A stretch of 64,000 bases of DNA, taken from the NCBI RefSeq assembly GCF_002159455.1, contig NZ_NFIQ01000003.1:1-64000 (forward strand), read 5' to 3'. Position 1 is the first letter of the stretch. Each line of letters opens with the position of its first letter. Below are positions 1 to 9,800 of the stretch, piece after piece. The notes beneath the pieces were generated by a model, which saw only the letters and a list, made by a program, of their open reading frames with translations, searched no databases and had not been told where the DNA came from. Origin of the DNA: Flavonifractor sp. An306. Its GTDB lineage: Bacteria > Bacillota > Clostridia > Oscillospirales > Oscillospiraceae. The translations under genes were made by a program, and so were the position numbers.

Positions 1-340
1 GGGTTGGGGTAGGGGTAGGCGTAGGCGTGGGAATGACCTCCCACAGGCCAAGTTCCACCGCTGCGTAGCCGGTGGCTCCGTAGACGGGCAGCTCCAGCCC
101 GTTGGAGGTAAGCTTGGGCAGCGCCCGGTCCAGGGTGTGGTCCTCGTCAAAGACGGGAGGCGTAGGTTCCGGGGTAGGCGTGGGCTCCGCCGAGGGGGAG
201 CCGGTGGGCGCGGGGGAGAGGGTCGCGGCGGGGGTTGGCTCCGGCGAAGCGGAGCCGGTGGGCTGGGGCTCCTGCGTGGTGCAGGCGGACAGGCTGAGGG
301 CCAGCGCCAGTGTGCACAGCAGAGAAAGGCCTCGGCGCAT
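1..340 (-). CDS. Pro/Thr-rich lipoprotein, 3' end outside window
   Basis: The gene starts with ATG at 340, preceded by AGGAAGGAG, and runs off the left edge, so only about 113 residues are visible. The N-terminus is a lipoprotein signal: basic MRRG, a hydrophobic core, then a lipobox LSLSAC with the acylated Cys near residue 20. A long linker rich in Pro, Thr, Ser and Glu follows (repeated PTP units), then a short ordered stretch (VFDEDHTLDRALPKL), then another PTPTP run at the edge. It sits 35 bp downstream of the carboxypeptidase gene on the same strand and is probably cotranscribed with it, which suggests an envelope role. The globular domain lies outside the window, so the function is unknown. 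The repetitive PTP segments could vary in length between strains. Confidence 0.75.
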   Translation of the reverse strand, partial: MRRGLSLLCTLALALSLSACTTQEPQPTGSASPEPTPAATLSPAPTGSPSAEPTPTPEPTPPVFDEDHTLDRALPKLTSNGLELPVYGATGYAAVELGLWEVIPTPTPTPTPT

Positions 341-375
341 GAGGGGCGTCACTCCTTCCTGTAGGCGTTAAGGGG

Positions 376-1917
376 TCAGGCGGTCAGGTCCAGGAGCCGG
401 TTGACCATGGCGGCGGCCTGGGCGCGGGAGGCGGAGGCGTTGGGCATCAGCTTGCCGTTGTTCCCCTGGATCAGCCCGGCGGCAGTGGTGCGGGCGGCGG
501 ACTCCAGAGCCCAGAAGGCGATCTGGCCGTCGTCGGAGAAACCCAGGCCGTTCTCATCGGGCAGGTCCATGCAGCGGTCGATGAGCACCATCATCTCCTG
601 CCGGGTGATGGCCTGGTCGGGGGAGAAGGTGTCCGAGCCGGTGCCCGAGATCAGGCCGAACTGGATGGCTTCCTCAATATAGGTCTGGGCCCAGTGGCCT
701 TGGATGTCGGTAAAGGCAGGTGCCTCCGGCTCCGGCGTGGGGGTGGGCTCCGGGGTGGAAGCGGCGTCCGGGTCGGGCTCCGTGGTGTTTTCCGGGGGGA
801 GGCTCTGTTCGCTGTCCTCCTCGGCAGGCAGGGCGGATTCCGTCGGCTCCGGGGGCTGGGTAGTCTCCTCCGGCAGCTCCGGCAGGGCGCCGGACTGGGC
901 CAGCGCGGTGTAGAGCATGGCGGTGAATTCCGCACGGGTCACGTTGGCGTCAGGCCGGAAGGACTCCCCGTCGGGGTGGAGCTCCACCCCCAGGTCCTTC
1001 AGAGCCGCCACGTCCTCCCGGCCCCAGTGATAGGCCATGTCGGTATAGGGGGCCTGATACTCCAGCATGGCGAAGCCGTAATCCAGCAGGGCGGTGGTGT
1101 CGGTGTGGCGGGTCTTGTCGTCGTCGGCGTGCATGACCACGCTGATGATCCGGCGGCCGTTCTTCACGGCGGTGGCGCTGAGGCAGTAGCCCGCGGCGCT
1201 GATGGTGCCGGTCTTGAAGCCGTCCACCCCGTCATAGGCGTAGTCCAGGCCGGGCAGCAGTTTGTTGGTATTGGGATAGTACTTGCCGTTGAAGGTCACT
1301 CCGGTCATGGAGGTGTACTCCAGCACCTGGGGGAAACGGCTGATAAACTCCCGTACCAGGATGGCCTGGGACCGGGCGGTGAGGTAGTGAACGTGGGCCC
1401 CGTGGCTGTTCTCGTATTCAGCGGTCATGCCCAGCCGCTTGGCGGTCTCGTTCATCCGCTGAACAAAGGCAGCCTCGCTGCCGGAAATGTAGTCCGCCAT
1501 GACAATGCAGCTGGCGCTGGCGGAGGGGATGAGGATCAGCTTGAGCAGGGTGTCCACCGACTGGGATTTCCCGTAGGGCAGCGGCACCATGGCGGGGTAG
1601 CTGGAGCTGCGGGAGCGGTCGGCGTTGGTGTTGCTGACGGGCACCATGGTGTCCAGCGTCAGGTTGCCGGCCTCCAGCTCCTCAAAAATGATGTAGGCGG
1701 TCATCACCTTGGTCATGGAGGCGGGCACCCGCATGGTGTCGGCGTCCTTTTCATAGAGTACCTCGCCGGTGTCGTAGTCCACGACAATGGCGCTGTCCGC
1801 GGTGATGTTGGGGGGCGTGGGAGGCGTGGCTGCCACAACGGTGGATGTGAGCAGCAGGGCAAACAGCAGGGTCAATGCGGTGATTCGTGTGAACAGAGAG
1901 GCTTTGCGTTGATACAT
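376..1917 (-). CDS. D-alanyl-D-alanine carboxypeptidase with SLH repeats
   Basis: This is a secreted penicillin-binding protein of the peptidase S11 (DacA/DacF) family, expected to trim the terminal D-Ala of peptidoglycan stem peptides outside the membrane. From the start MYQRK (ATG 1917, GGAG 8 nt upstream) there is a signal peptide (residues 1-30), the catalytic SMTK motif at 67-70 and KTG at 235-237. The second catalytic motif, normally SxN, reads SAS at 132-134. After the catalytic domain come SLH repeats: one degenerate at about 290-340, then a Pro/Glu/Thr-rich spacer, then two more ending at the C-terminus. These should tether the enzyme to secondary cell-wall polymer. In-frame starts nine and fifteen bases upstream (ATG 1926, TTG 1932) are possible but badly spaced from the ribosome site. 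A lipoprotein gene follows on the same strand. Confidence 0.9.
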   Translation of the reverse strand: MYQRKASLFTRITALTLLFALLLTSTVVAATPPTPPNITADSAIVVDYDTGEVLYEKDADTMRVPASMTKVMTAYIIFEELEAGNLTLDTMVPVSNTNADRSRSSSYPAMVPLPYGKSQSVDTLLKLILIPSASASCIVMADYISGSEAAFVQRMNETAKRLGMTAEYENSHGAHVHYLTARSQAILVREFISRFPQVLEYTSMTGVTFNGKYYPNTNKLLPGLDYAYDGVDGFKTGTISAAGYCLSATAVKNGRRIISVVMHADDDKTRHTDTTALLDYGFAMLEYQAPYTDMAYHWGREDVAALKDLGVELHPDGESFRPDANVTRAEFTAMLYTALAQSGALPELPEETTQPPEPTESALPAEEDSEQSLPPENTTEPDPDAASTPEPTPTPEPEAPAFTDIQGHWAQTYIEEAIQFGLISGTGSDTFSPDQAITRQEMMVLIDRCMDLPDENGLGFSDDGQIAFWALESAARTTAAGLIQGNNGKLMPNASASRAQAAAMVNRLLDLTA

Positions 1918-1971
1918 CGTTTTCATCTCCAATCCAATCCCTGCGGGCGTACACCCGCTTTTCTGAAATTT

Positions 1972-2000
1972 AGTATGGCATAGATGGCCGGGTTTGTCAA
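1972..2000 (-). promoter_or_regulatory. sigma-A promoter of the carboxypeptidase gene
   Basis: On the minus strand, TTGACA (1995-2000) and CATACT (1972-1977) are separated by 17 nt, with TG just upstream of the -10 element. The leader is about 45 nt. Confidence 0.7.
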
Positions 2001-2019
2001 ACGCGGAAGGATCTGCCTT

Positions 2020-2046
2020 TTGCTTTTGGGCAAGCTATGATATAAT
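2020..2046 (+). promoter_or_regulatory. promoter of addB
   Basis: TATAAT at 2041-2046 is preceded by TGA, forming an extended -10 element. The -35 region is weak (TTGCTT at 2020-2025, 15 nt spacing). It lies back to back with the divergent carboxypeptidase promoter. Confidence 0.65.
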
Positions 2047-2076
2047 AAGCCATTCTGTATGGAAAGGGGCGCTGGT

Positions 2077-5000
2077 ATGCTGAAGCTGCTGCTGGGGCGG
2101 TCGGGAACCGGAAAGACGGAGGCGCTTTTGCAAACAATTGCCCGGGAAGCCAGGCTGCGGCCCCAGATCCTGGTGGTGCCGGAGCAGCACTCCCACGATA
2201 TGGAGCGGACCCTGTGCCGCCTGGGGGGGAACGCTGTCTCCCCGGGGGCGGAGGTGCTCTCCTTTACCCGCCTGGCCAGCCGGGTGTTTTCCGTGTACGG
2301 CGGCCTGGCGGCCCCCGCCCTGGATGCTGGCGGGCGGCTGCTTCTGCTCCACATGGCCCTGGGATCGGTGGCCGGCCAGCTGAAGGTCTATCAGCGGCCC
2401 TCCCGCAAGTCCGCCTTTCTCAGCGGCCTGCTGGCCACGGTGGACGAGCTCAAGACCTGCCGGGTCACCCCGGAGCAGCTGTGGACCGCCGGCACCGAGA
2501 CCGGGGGGGAGGAGGGGGACAAGCTGGCTGACCTGTCCCTGATCTACGGCGCCTATGAGGCCATGACCGCCCGGCAGGGGGCGGATCCCCGGGACAAGCT
2601 CACCCGGCTGGCGGAGGTCCTCCGGCGGGAGGACTGGGCCAGGGGCAAGGACTTCTACCTGGACGGCTTTACCGACCTGACGCCCCAGGAGCGGCAGGTG
2701 GTGGACGTGCTGCTGGGCAAGTGCGGCAGTCTTACCGTGGCCCTCACCTGCGACAAGCTGGAGGAGGACCAGGGGGGCGCTGGGATCTTTTCCCCCGCCC
2801 GCCGCACCGCCCGGCAGCTGCTCCGCCTGGCGAAGGACAGAGGAGTACCCGCCCAGGTGGCGGTGCGGGAGGAGACCCAGGGAGTACGGACGCCCCCTCT
2901 GGCCCATCTGGAGCGGGAGCTGTTTTCCCCCCAGCCCCGGCCTTTTTTGGAGGAGGCGGAGGGGCTGGGCCTGTTTACCGCCTGCTCCCCCTACTCCGAG
3001 GTGGAGTGGGTCGCCGCGGAAATGTTGCGGCTGGTGCGGGAGGAGGGCTACCGGTTCCGGGATATCGCCGTGTGTGCCCGGAGCATGGAGGGCTACGGCA
3101 GTCTGATTGAGACGGTCTTTGCCCGGTACGGGGTGCCGGTGTTTTTGAGCCGCATGAGCGATATCCTGGAAAAGCCCATCCTGGCCCTGATCACCGCCGC
3201 CCTGGACACGGCGGCGGGGGGCTACCGCTATGACGACGTGTTCCGCTACCTGAAAACCGGCCTCACCGACCTGAGCCAGGAGGATGTGGACCTGCTGGAA
3301 AACTACGCCCTCACCTGGAACCTGGAGGGGAGCGCCTGGACAGGGAGCAAGCCCTGGACCAACCACCCCAAGGGGTACGGCCGAACCTTCACGCCGGAGG
3401 ACAAGGCGCTGGTGGAGCGGCTGGATGGCCTGCGGCGGCAGGTGGCGGGCCCGCTGGAGACCCTGCGGAAGAACCGGGACAGGACAGGGGCGGGGCAGGC
3501 GAAGGCCCTTTACAAGCTGCTGGAGGACATCGGAGTGCCCCAGCGGCTGGCCGAGCGGGCCCAGGCCCTGCGGGCGGACGGCCAGGAGGCCCTGGCGGAG
3601 GAGTACGCCCAGCTGTGGGACATCCTGTGCGGGGGTCTGGAGCAGTGCGCTCAGATTCTGGGGGAGAGCCCCATGGAGCTGGAGGAATTTGCCCGGCTGT
3701 TCGCCCTGGTGCTCTCCCAGTACGACGTGGGCTCCATCCCGGTGTCCCTGGACCAGGTGACCTGCGGAGAGATGCCCCGGCTGGCCCACAAGCAGTATCG
3801 GGCGGTCTTTCTGCTGGGGGCGGACGACGGGGCCATTCCGGCGGCGGCCCCCTCTCCCGGCCTGCTCAACGACGACGACCGGAGCCTGCTGGCCTCCTAC
3901 GGCCTGGAGCTGGCCCCCCAGCTGGGGGACAAGCTGTATCGGGAGATGACCATTGTATATGAGTGCTGTTCCATGGCCCGGGAGCGTTTCTCCGTAAGCT
4001 GGGCCGCCGCCGGGCCGGACGGGGCGGAGCGCCGGCCCTCCTTTCTGGCGGAGAAGCTGCGCCTGCTGTTCCCCAGGCTGATCCGGACGGAGGAGAGCCG
4101 GCTGGACGGCTCCTTCCGGCTGGCCGCACCCCGGCCCGCCCTGGAGCTGGCGGGCCGCTGGCGGTGGGTGGGGGAGGCCCTGGAGCGGCTGCCCCGCTAC
4201 GCCCCCCTGGTGGAGCGGATGGAGCGGGCGGCCTCCCTGGACCGGGGACGGCTCCACCGGCAGGCGGTGGACGCCCTCTACGGCAGCCGGGTGCCCATGT
4301 CCGCCTCCCGGATGGACAAGTACAAGGCCTGCCACTTCTCCTACTTCATGCAGTACGGCCTGAAGGCGGAGCCCCGCCGGGCCGCCGGGTTCCAGGCTCC
4401 GGAGTACGGCACCTTCCTCCACTATGTGCTGGAGCATGTGCTCCGCCAATGCAAGGAGCTGGGCGGTGTGAAGGAGGTCCCCGCCGGGGAGCTCCATGCT
4501 CTGTGTGATCAGGCGGTGGAGCGCTACGTGGCGGAGGAGCTGGGGGGCCTGGAGCATGAGACCGCCCGGTTCCGCTACCTGTTCCGGCGGTTGCGCAAGT
4601 CAGTATACGCCGTGGTGGACAACGTGGCGGAGGAGCTGCGTTCTTCCCAGTTCCAGCCCATCTCCTTCGAGTTGGGCTTTGGCCGGGGCCAGGACCTTCC
4701 TCCGGTGGAGCTGAGTGTGGACGGCATGACGGTGAGCATTTCCGGCTTTGTGGACCGGGTGGACGGCTGGGTCCACGACGGGCGGCTCTACCTGCGGGTG
4801 GTGGACTACAAGACCGGCCGGAAATCCTTCGACCTCACCGAGATCTGGAACGGCATGGGCCTGCAGATGCTCCTCTACCTCTTTACCCTGGAGGAGCAGG
4901 GAAAGGAACTGTATCACATGGACGTCACCGGGGCGGGGGTGCTCTACCTGCCCGCCCGGGACGCGGTGGCGGCGGGGAGCCGGGCCATGAGCGACCAGCA

Positions 5001-5418
5001 GCGCCAGAAACTGGTGGATACCCAGCTGCGGCGGCGGGGCATTGTGCTGGACGACCCGGAGGTGCTCTCGGCCATGGAGGACCCGGAGGCGGGCATCCGC
5101 TTCCTGCCTGTCCGGGTGACCAAGACCGGCAAGCTCAGCGGGGAGGCCCTGGTGTCCGCCCAGCGGCTGGGCAAGCTGGCCCAGCACACCCGGAAGATCA
5201 TGCAGGAGATCGGCCAGGAGCTGGCCGCCGGCAACATCAACGCCGACCCCTTCTGGCGGGGGCCGGAGCACAACGCCTGCCAGTGGTGCGAATATGCCGC
5301 CGCCTGCCACTTTGAGGAGGGCCGGGGGAACGACCGGCGGCGCTGGCTGCCTGCCGTCAAGGGGGAGGACTTCTGGACGGCGGTGAGCAAAGAAACCGAG
5401 GATAGAAAGGAATCGTAA
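2077..5418 (+). CDS. addB: AddB, ATP-dependent helicase/nuclease subunit
   Basis: This is the AddB subunit of the AddAB enzyme, which processes double-strand breaks for RecA-dependent repair. The start chosen is ATG 2077 (MLKLLLGR), because AAAGGGG lies 7 nt upstream and AddB proteins begin with this P-loop segment. The ATG at 2059 would add six residues. The Walker A motif GRSGTGKT is at residues 7-14. The C-terminal nuclease carries VVDYKTG. Four cysteines fit the AddB iron-sulfur cluster: one in KACHFSYF and three in NACQWCEYAAACHF (C-x2-C-x5-C). The length of 1113 residues is normal. It forms a run with a symporter gene 4 bp downstream and addA after that, an arrangement in which the two nuclease subunits are separated by a transporter. 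Confidence 0.96.
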   Translation: MLKLLLGRSGTGKTEALLQTIAREARLRPQILVVPEQHSHDMERTLCRLGGNAVSPGAEVLSFTRLASRVFSVYGGLAAPALDAGGRLLLLHMALGSVAGQLKVYQRPSRKSAFLSGLLATVDELKTCRVTPEQLWTAGTETGGEEGDKLADLSLIYGAYEAMTARQGADPRDKLTRLAEVLRREDWARGKDFYLDGFTDLTPQERQVVDVLLGKCGSLTVALTCDKLEEDQGGAGIFSPARRTARQLLRLAKDRGVPAQVAVREETQGVRTPPLAHLERELFSPQPRPFLEEAEGLGLFTACSPYSEVEWVAAEMLRLVREEGYRFRDIAVCARSMEGYGSLIETVFARYGVPVFLSRMSDILEKPILALITAALDTAAGGYRYDDVFRYLKTGLTDLSQEDVDLLENYALTWNLEGSAWTGSKPWTNHPKGYGRTFTPEDKALVERLDGLRRQVAGPLETLRKNRDRTGAGQAKALYKLLEDIGVPQRLAERAQALRADGQEALAEEYAQLWDILCGGLEQCAQILGESPMELEEFARLFALVLSQYDVGSIPVSLDQVTCGEMPRLAHKQYRAVFLLGADDGAIPAAAPSPGLLNDDDRSLLASYGLELAPQLGDKLYREMTIVYECCSMARERFSVSWAAAGPDGAERRPSFLAEKLRLLFPRLIRTEESRLDGSFRLAAPRPALELAGRWRWVGEALERLPRYAPLVERMERAASLDRGRLHRQAVDALYGSRVPMSASRMDKYKACHFSYFMQYGLKAEPRRAAGFQAPEYGTFLHYVLEHVLRQCKELGGVKEVPAGELHALCDQAVERYVAEELGGLEHETARFRYLFRRLRKSVYAVVDNVAEELRSSQFQPISFELGFGRGQDLPPVELSVDGMTVSISGFVDRVDGWVHDGRLYLRVVDYKTGRKSFDLTEIWNGMGLQMLLYLFTLEEQGKELYHMDVTGAGVLYLPARDAVAAGSRAMSDQQRQKLVDTQLRRRGIVLDDPEVLSAMEDPEAGIRFLPVRVTKTGKLSGEALVSAQRLGKLAQHTRKIMQEIGQELAAGNINADPFWRGPEHNACQWCEYAAACHFEEGRGNDRRRWLPAVKGEDFWTAVSKETEDRKES

Positions 5419-5422
5419 CTCT

Positions 5423-6862
5423 ATGACCGCTTTCGGAACCTTGCTGGGGGAGCTCAGCAACTTTCTGTACACCTATATTCTGATTATTCTGCTTATTGTG
5501 GCGGGATTGTATTTCACCCTCCGCACCGGCGGGGTGCAGTTCCGGCTGTTTCCCGAGGCCCTGCGGGTGCTGGGGGAGAAGAAAAAGGACGGCAAGGACA
5601 TCTCCTCCTTCCAGGCCCTGATGATCTCCACCGCCTCCCGGGTGGGCACCGGCAACATCGCCGGGGTGGCCAACGCCATTATCGCCGCCACCCTCATCGG
5701 CGGCTACGGGGCGGTGTTCTGGATGTGGCTGCTGGCGATCATCGGCGCCGCCTCCGCCTTTGTGGAGAGTACCCTGGCCCAGTGTTATAAGGAAAAGCAC
5801 GGGGAGAACTGGGTGGGCGGCCCAGCCTACTATATCCAGAAGGCCCTGGGCAGCCGGGCCTTCGGTGTGGTGTTCGCCGTGCTGCTCATCGCCTGCTTTG
5901 CCTACGGCTTCAACGCCCTCCAGGCCTATAACGCCGGCTCCGCCCTGCAATACTATCTGCCCGGCTACTCCTCCAGCGTGTGGCCCGCCGTGGTGGGGGC
6001 GGTGCTGGCCGCCCTCACCGGGCTGTGCATCTTTGGCGGGGTGCGGCGCATCAGCGCCATCACCTCCGGCATTGTGCCGGTGATGGCCGCCATCTATATC
6101 GCTCTGGGTCTGTTCATCACCATCCGGAACATCGGCCAGGTGCCCCATATGCTCTCCCTTATTTTCTCCCAGGCCTTTGATCCGAAGGCCATGTTCGCCG
6201 GGGTGGGGGCCTCCTGCGTCATGCAGGGCATCAAGCGGGGGCTGTACTCCAACGAGGCGGGCATGGGCTCGGCCCCCAACGCCGCCGCCGCTGCCGACGT
6301 GTCCCATCCGGTGAAGCAGGGACTGGTGCAGATGCTCTCCGTGTTCATCGACACCATTCTCATCTGCTCCACCACCGCCTTCATGCTGCTGCTCTCCGGG
6401 GTGCCCATCGACGCCTATGCCGAGGGCATGAACTTCGTCCAGGCGGCGGTCCATGCCCAGGTGGGGGCTTTCGGGCCGCTGTTCATCACCGTGTCCATCT
6501 TCCTGTTCGCCTTCAGCTCCCTGGTGGGCAACTACTACTATACCGAGTCCAACCTGAAGTTCATCAAGGACTCCAGACCACTGCTGCTGGTGTTCCGCAT
6601 CACCTGTGTCGCCGCCATCTTCATCGGCGCCCAGATGGATTTCTCTATGGTGTGGGACCTGGCCGACGTGCTCATGGGCCTGATGGCCCTGGTGAATCTG
6701 GTGGCCATTCTGCTGCTGGGAGGCAAGGCCATTAAGGTATTGAAGGACTATATCCGCCAGAAGAAGGCGGGGAAGAACCCGGTGTACCGCTGGGACGAGG
6801 TACAGATCGGGGACCGGACGGTGTGGGACGAGGCCCACGCCCGCAAATGGGAGGAGGGGTGA
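5423..6862 (+). CDS. sodium:alanine/glycine symporter (AGCS family)
   Basis: This is an integral membrane amino-acid:cation symporter of the AGCS family (AlsT/DagA type), with 479 residues and about ten or eleven hydrophobic segments. The family signature is seen as GTGNIAGVANAI at about 74-85, followed by GGYGAVFWMW. Later segments, YSNEAGMGSAPNAAAAA and SSLVGNYYYTES, are also typical. Such proteins take up alanine or glycine with sodium. The substrate here cannot be read from the sequence. The ATG is 4 bp after the addB stop, and addA starts 3 bp after its own stop, so it is embedded in the addB-addA transcription unit although no functional link to DNA repair is known. Translation may be coupled. 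Confidence 0.93.
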   Translation: MTAFGTLLGELSNFLYTYILIILLIVAGLYFTLRTGGVQFRLFPEALRVLGEKKKDGKDISSFQALMISTASRVGTGNIAGVANAIIAATLIGGYGAVFWMWLLAIIGAASAFVESTLAQCYKEKHGENWVGGPAYYIQKALGSRAFGVVFAVLLIACFAYGFNALQAYNAGSALQYYLPGYSSSVWPAVVGAVLAALTGLCIFGGVRRISAITSGIVPVMAAIYIALGLFITIRNIGQVPHMLSLIFSQAFDPKAMFAGVGASCVMQGIKRGLYSNEAGMGSAPNAAAAADVSHPVKQGLVQMLSVFIDTILICSTTAFMLLLSGVPIDAYAEGMNFVQAAVHAQVGAFGPLFITVSIFLFAFSSLVGNYYYTESNLKFIKDSRPLLLVFRITCVAAIFIGAQMDFSMVWDLADVLMGLMALVNLVAILLLGGKAIKVLKDYIRQKKAGKNPVYRWDEVQIGDRTVWDEAHARKWEEG

Positions 6863-6865
6863 GCG

Positions 6866-9800
6866 ATGGCCTTTTCCCTGACAGGGGAACAGCAGGCCGC
6901 GGTCGATAACCGGGGCGGCGGGCTGCTGGTGTCGGCCGCCGCCGGCTCCGGCAAGACCCGGGTGCTGGTGGAGCGGCTGCTGGCCCGGGTGGAGGAGGGG
7001 GCGGACATCGACCGCTTCCTGGTGATTACCTACACCAAGGCCGCCGCCGCCGAGCTGCGGGGGCGGATCGTGGAGGAGCTGTCCGCCCGGCTGGCCGGGC
7101 GGCCTACCGACGGCCACCTGCGGCGGCAGGCCACCCTGGTGTACAAGACCCAGATCTCCACCATCCACGCCTTCTGCGCCCAGCTGCTGCGGGAGCGGGG
7201 CCAGGAGGCGGATGTGGACCCCGACTTCCGGCTGTGCGACGAGGGGGAGGCGGGCATTTTGATGCTCCGGGCCCTCAACGACGTGCTGGACGCCCGGTAT
7301 GAGGACATTACGGAGGGCAGCGATTTTGCCCAGCTGGTGGATACCATGTCCGCCGGGCGGGATGACGCCCGGCTGGTGCAGATCGTGCTGGATATCCGGG
7401 GCCGGGTCCAGGCCCACCCCAACCCGGGGGCCTGGCTGGACCAGCAGGAGCGGGCCTTCGCTCTGGAGGGGATCACCGACCCGGCCCAGACCCCCTGGGG
7501 GGAGCTGCTGCTGGCCGATGCCGCCGGGCAGGCGGCTTATTGGCGGCGGCGGATGGAGGAGGCACTGGAGCTGTGCCAGCGGGACGAAAACCTGGAGGCC
7601 AATTACGCCCCCAGCATCCAGGACACCATCGCCGCTCTGGACGGCTTTCTGGCGGGGGCGAAAGCCGGCTGGGATCAGGCGGCCGCCGCCCTGCCCATCC
7701 CCTTTCCCACGGTGGGGCGGAAGAAGATCGTGGACGACCCGGCCGCCGCTGAGCGGGTGAAGGCCATCCGCAATACCTGCAAGAAGCGGCTGGAAAAGCT
7801 GGAGGACTGGTTCAGCGAGGACGGGGCCGGGCTGCTGGAGGGCCTGCGGGCGGTGTATCCGGCGGTGCGGGGCCTGTTCGCCCTGGTGAAGGACTTTGAG
7901 GCGGCCTACACCGCCGAGAAGAAGTGGCGGAGCCTGCTGGACTTCTCCGACCTGGAGCATCTGGCGGTGGCCCTGCTGGTGGGGGAGGACGGAACCCCCA
8001 CCTCTCTGGCCCGGCAGTGGGGCAGCCGGTACGACGAGATCATGGTGGACGAGTACCAGGACACCAACCAGGTGCAGAACGCCATTTTCACCGCCCTGTC
8101 CAAAGACGGTACCAACCTGTTTCTGGTGGGGGACGTGAAGCAGTCCATCTACCGGTTCCGGCTGGCCGACCCCACCATTTTTCTGGACAAGTACCAGCGC
8201 TTTACCCCCTATGACCAGGCCGGGGATGGGGAGGAGCGGCGGGTGATCCTGTCTAAAAACTTCCGCTCCCGGCCCGAGGTGCTGGAGGGGTGCAACTTCC
8301 TGTTCCGCAACATTATGTCGGTGCCCTTTGGGGAGATGGACTACACCGACGACCAGGCCCTCTATCCCGGCGCCCCCTACGAGCCCGACCCTACCTACCA
8401 GGTGGAGCTGGATGCCCTGGACGCCTCGGTGACTGGGGAGGAGGAGGGGGAGAAGGTGGCCCGGGACCTGCTGGAGGCCCGCTTCGCCGCCCGGCGGGTC
8501 CGGGAACTGCTGGACAATTCCTTCCCGGTATCCGACGGGGAGGGGGGGACACGGCCCGTCCGCCCATCCGACATTGTGATTCTCCTCCGTTCCCCCAACA
8601 CGGTGCTGCGGCACTACGCCCTGGCCCTGGGGGAGCAGGATATCCCCTGGGAGGCGGAGGGGGGAAGCGACTTCTTCTCCGCCACCGAAGTCAACGTGGC
8701 CCTGTCCCTGCTGCAGATCATCGACAACCCCCGGCAGGACGTGCCCCTGGTGTCGGTGCTCCGCTCCCCGGTGTACGGCTTTACCGCCGACCGGCTGGCC
8801 CAGCTCCGGGCGGCCTCTCCCAACACCGATCTGTACGCCGCTTTGGAGGCCGACGGCGGCGACGACTGCAGGGCCTTTCTGGAGGAGCTGGCAAAGCTGC
8901 GGCTGGGGGCGGGGGACCAGAGCAGCCATGAGCTGCTCTGGCACCTCTACGACCGCACCAATCTGCTGGGCATTTTCGGCGCCATGGGGGAGGGAGAGAC
9001 CCGGCAGGGCAACCTGCTGGCCCTGGCGGAGCTGGCCCGGCAGTACGAGGGGGCGGGCCACAAGGGCCTGTTCCGGTTCCTGACCTACCTGACCCGGCTG
9101 CGGGAGAACGGCTCCAAGCTGGCCCTCCCCGGGGTGGGCCGCAGCGGCGGCGGGGTGCGGATCATGAGTATCCACAAATCCAAGGGCCTGGAGTTTCCCG
9201 TGGTGCTGCTGTGCGGCCTGGCCCGGCAGCTCAACCGGGAGGACACCCGGCGGCCCATCCTGTTCCACCCCCAGCTGGGGGTGGGGCCCAAGGGGCTGGA
9301 CCTGGAGCGGGGGGTGGAGTACCCCACCCTGGCCCGCACCGCCGTGGCCCGGCAGCTGGAAAAGGAGATGATGGCGGAGGAGCTGCGGCTGCTCTACGTG
9401 GCTATGACCCGGGCCAAGGAGAAGCTGATTTTGTCGGTGGCCCTCACCGGCGGCGGCAAGGATCTGGCCAAGCTGGCGGGGGACGGGGACTGCCCGGTGG
9501 ACCCCCAGGTGCTGCTGGCCTGCCAGAGCGTGGGCCAGTGGGTGCTGCTGGCGGCCCTGTGCCGCCCCGACGCCGGAGCCCTCCGCCGGGCGGCGGAAAC
9601 CGATGTGCCCATCCCCCGGACAGACTTCGGCCCGGCCTGGGACGTGCGTTTTGTGGACGGCACCCCCTTTTTGGAGGGCCCGGAGCGGTTCCGATTTGCC
9701 CCAACCCAGGCCCAGGAGGCGGCGGAGCCGGAGCATGACCCGGCGGAGCTGGCGGAGCGGCTGGCCTGGCGCTACCCCCACGCCGCCAGCGTGGAGCTGC

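Noticed and set aside
1-30. Short tandem units (ggggta/ggcgta type) at the left edge as a DNA repeat array
   Set aside because: They encode the PTPTP linker of the lipoprotein, so protein low complexity explains them.
694-1983. Long plus-strand open frame opposite the carboxypeptidase gene
   Set aside because: It is an antisense frame kept open by GC-rich codon bias. It is low-complexity (Gly, Val, His-rich) with no recognisable protein and lies opposite a clear gene with all motifs.
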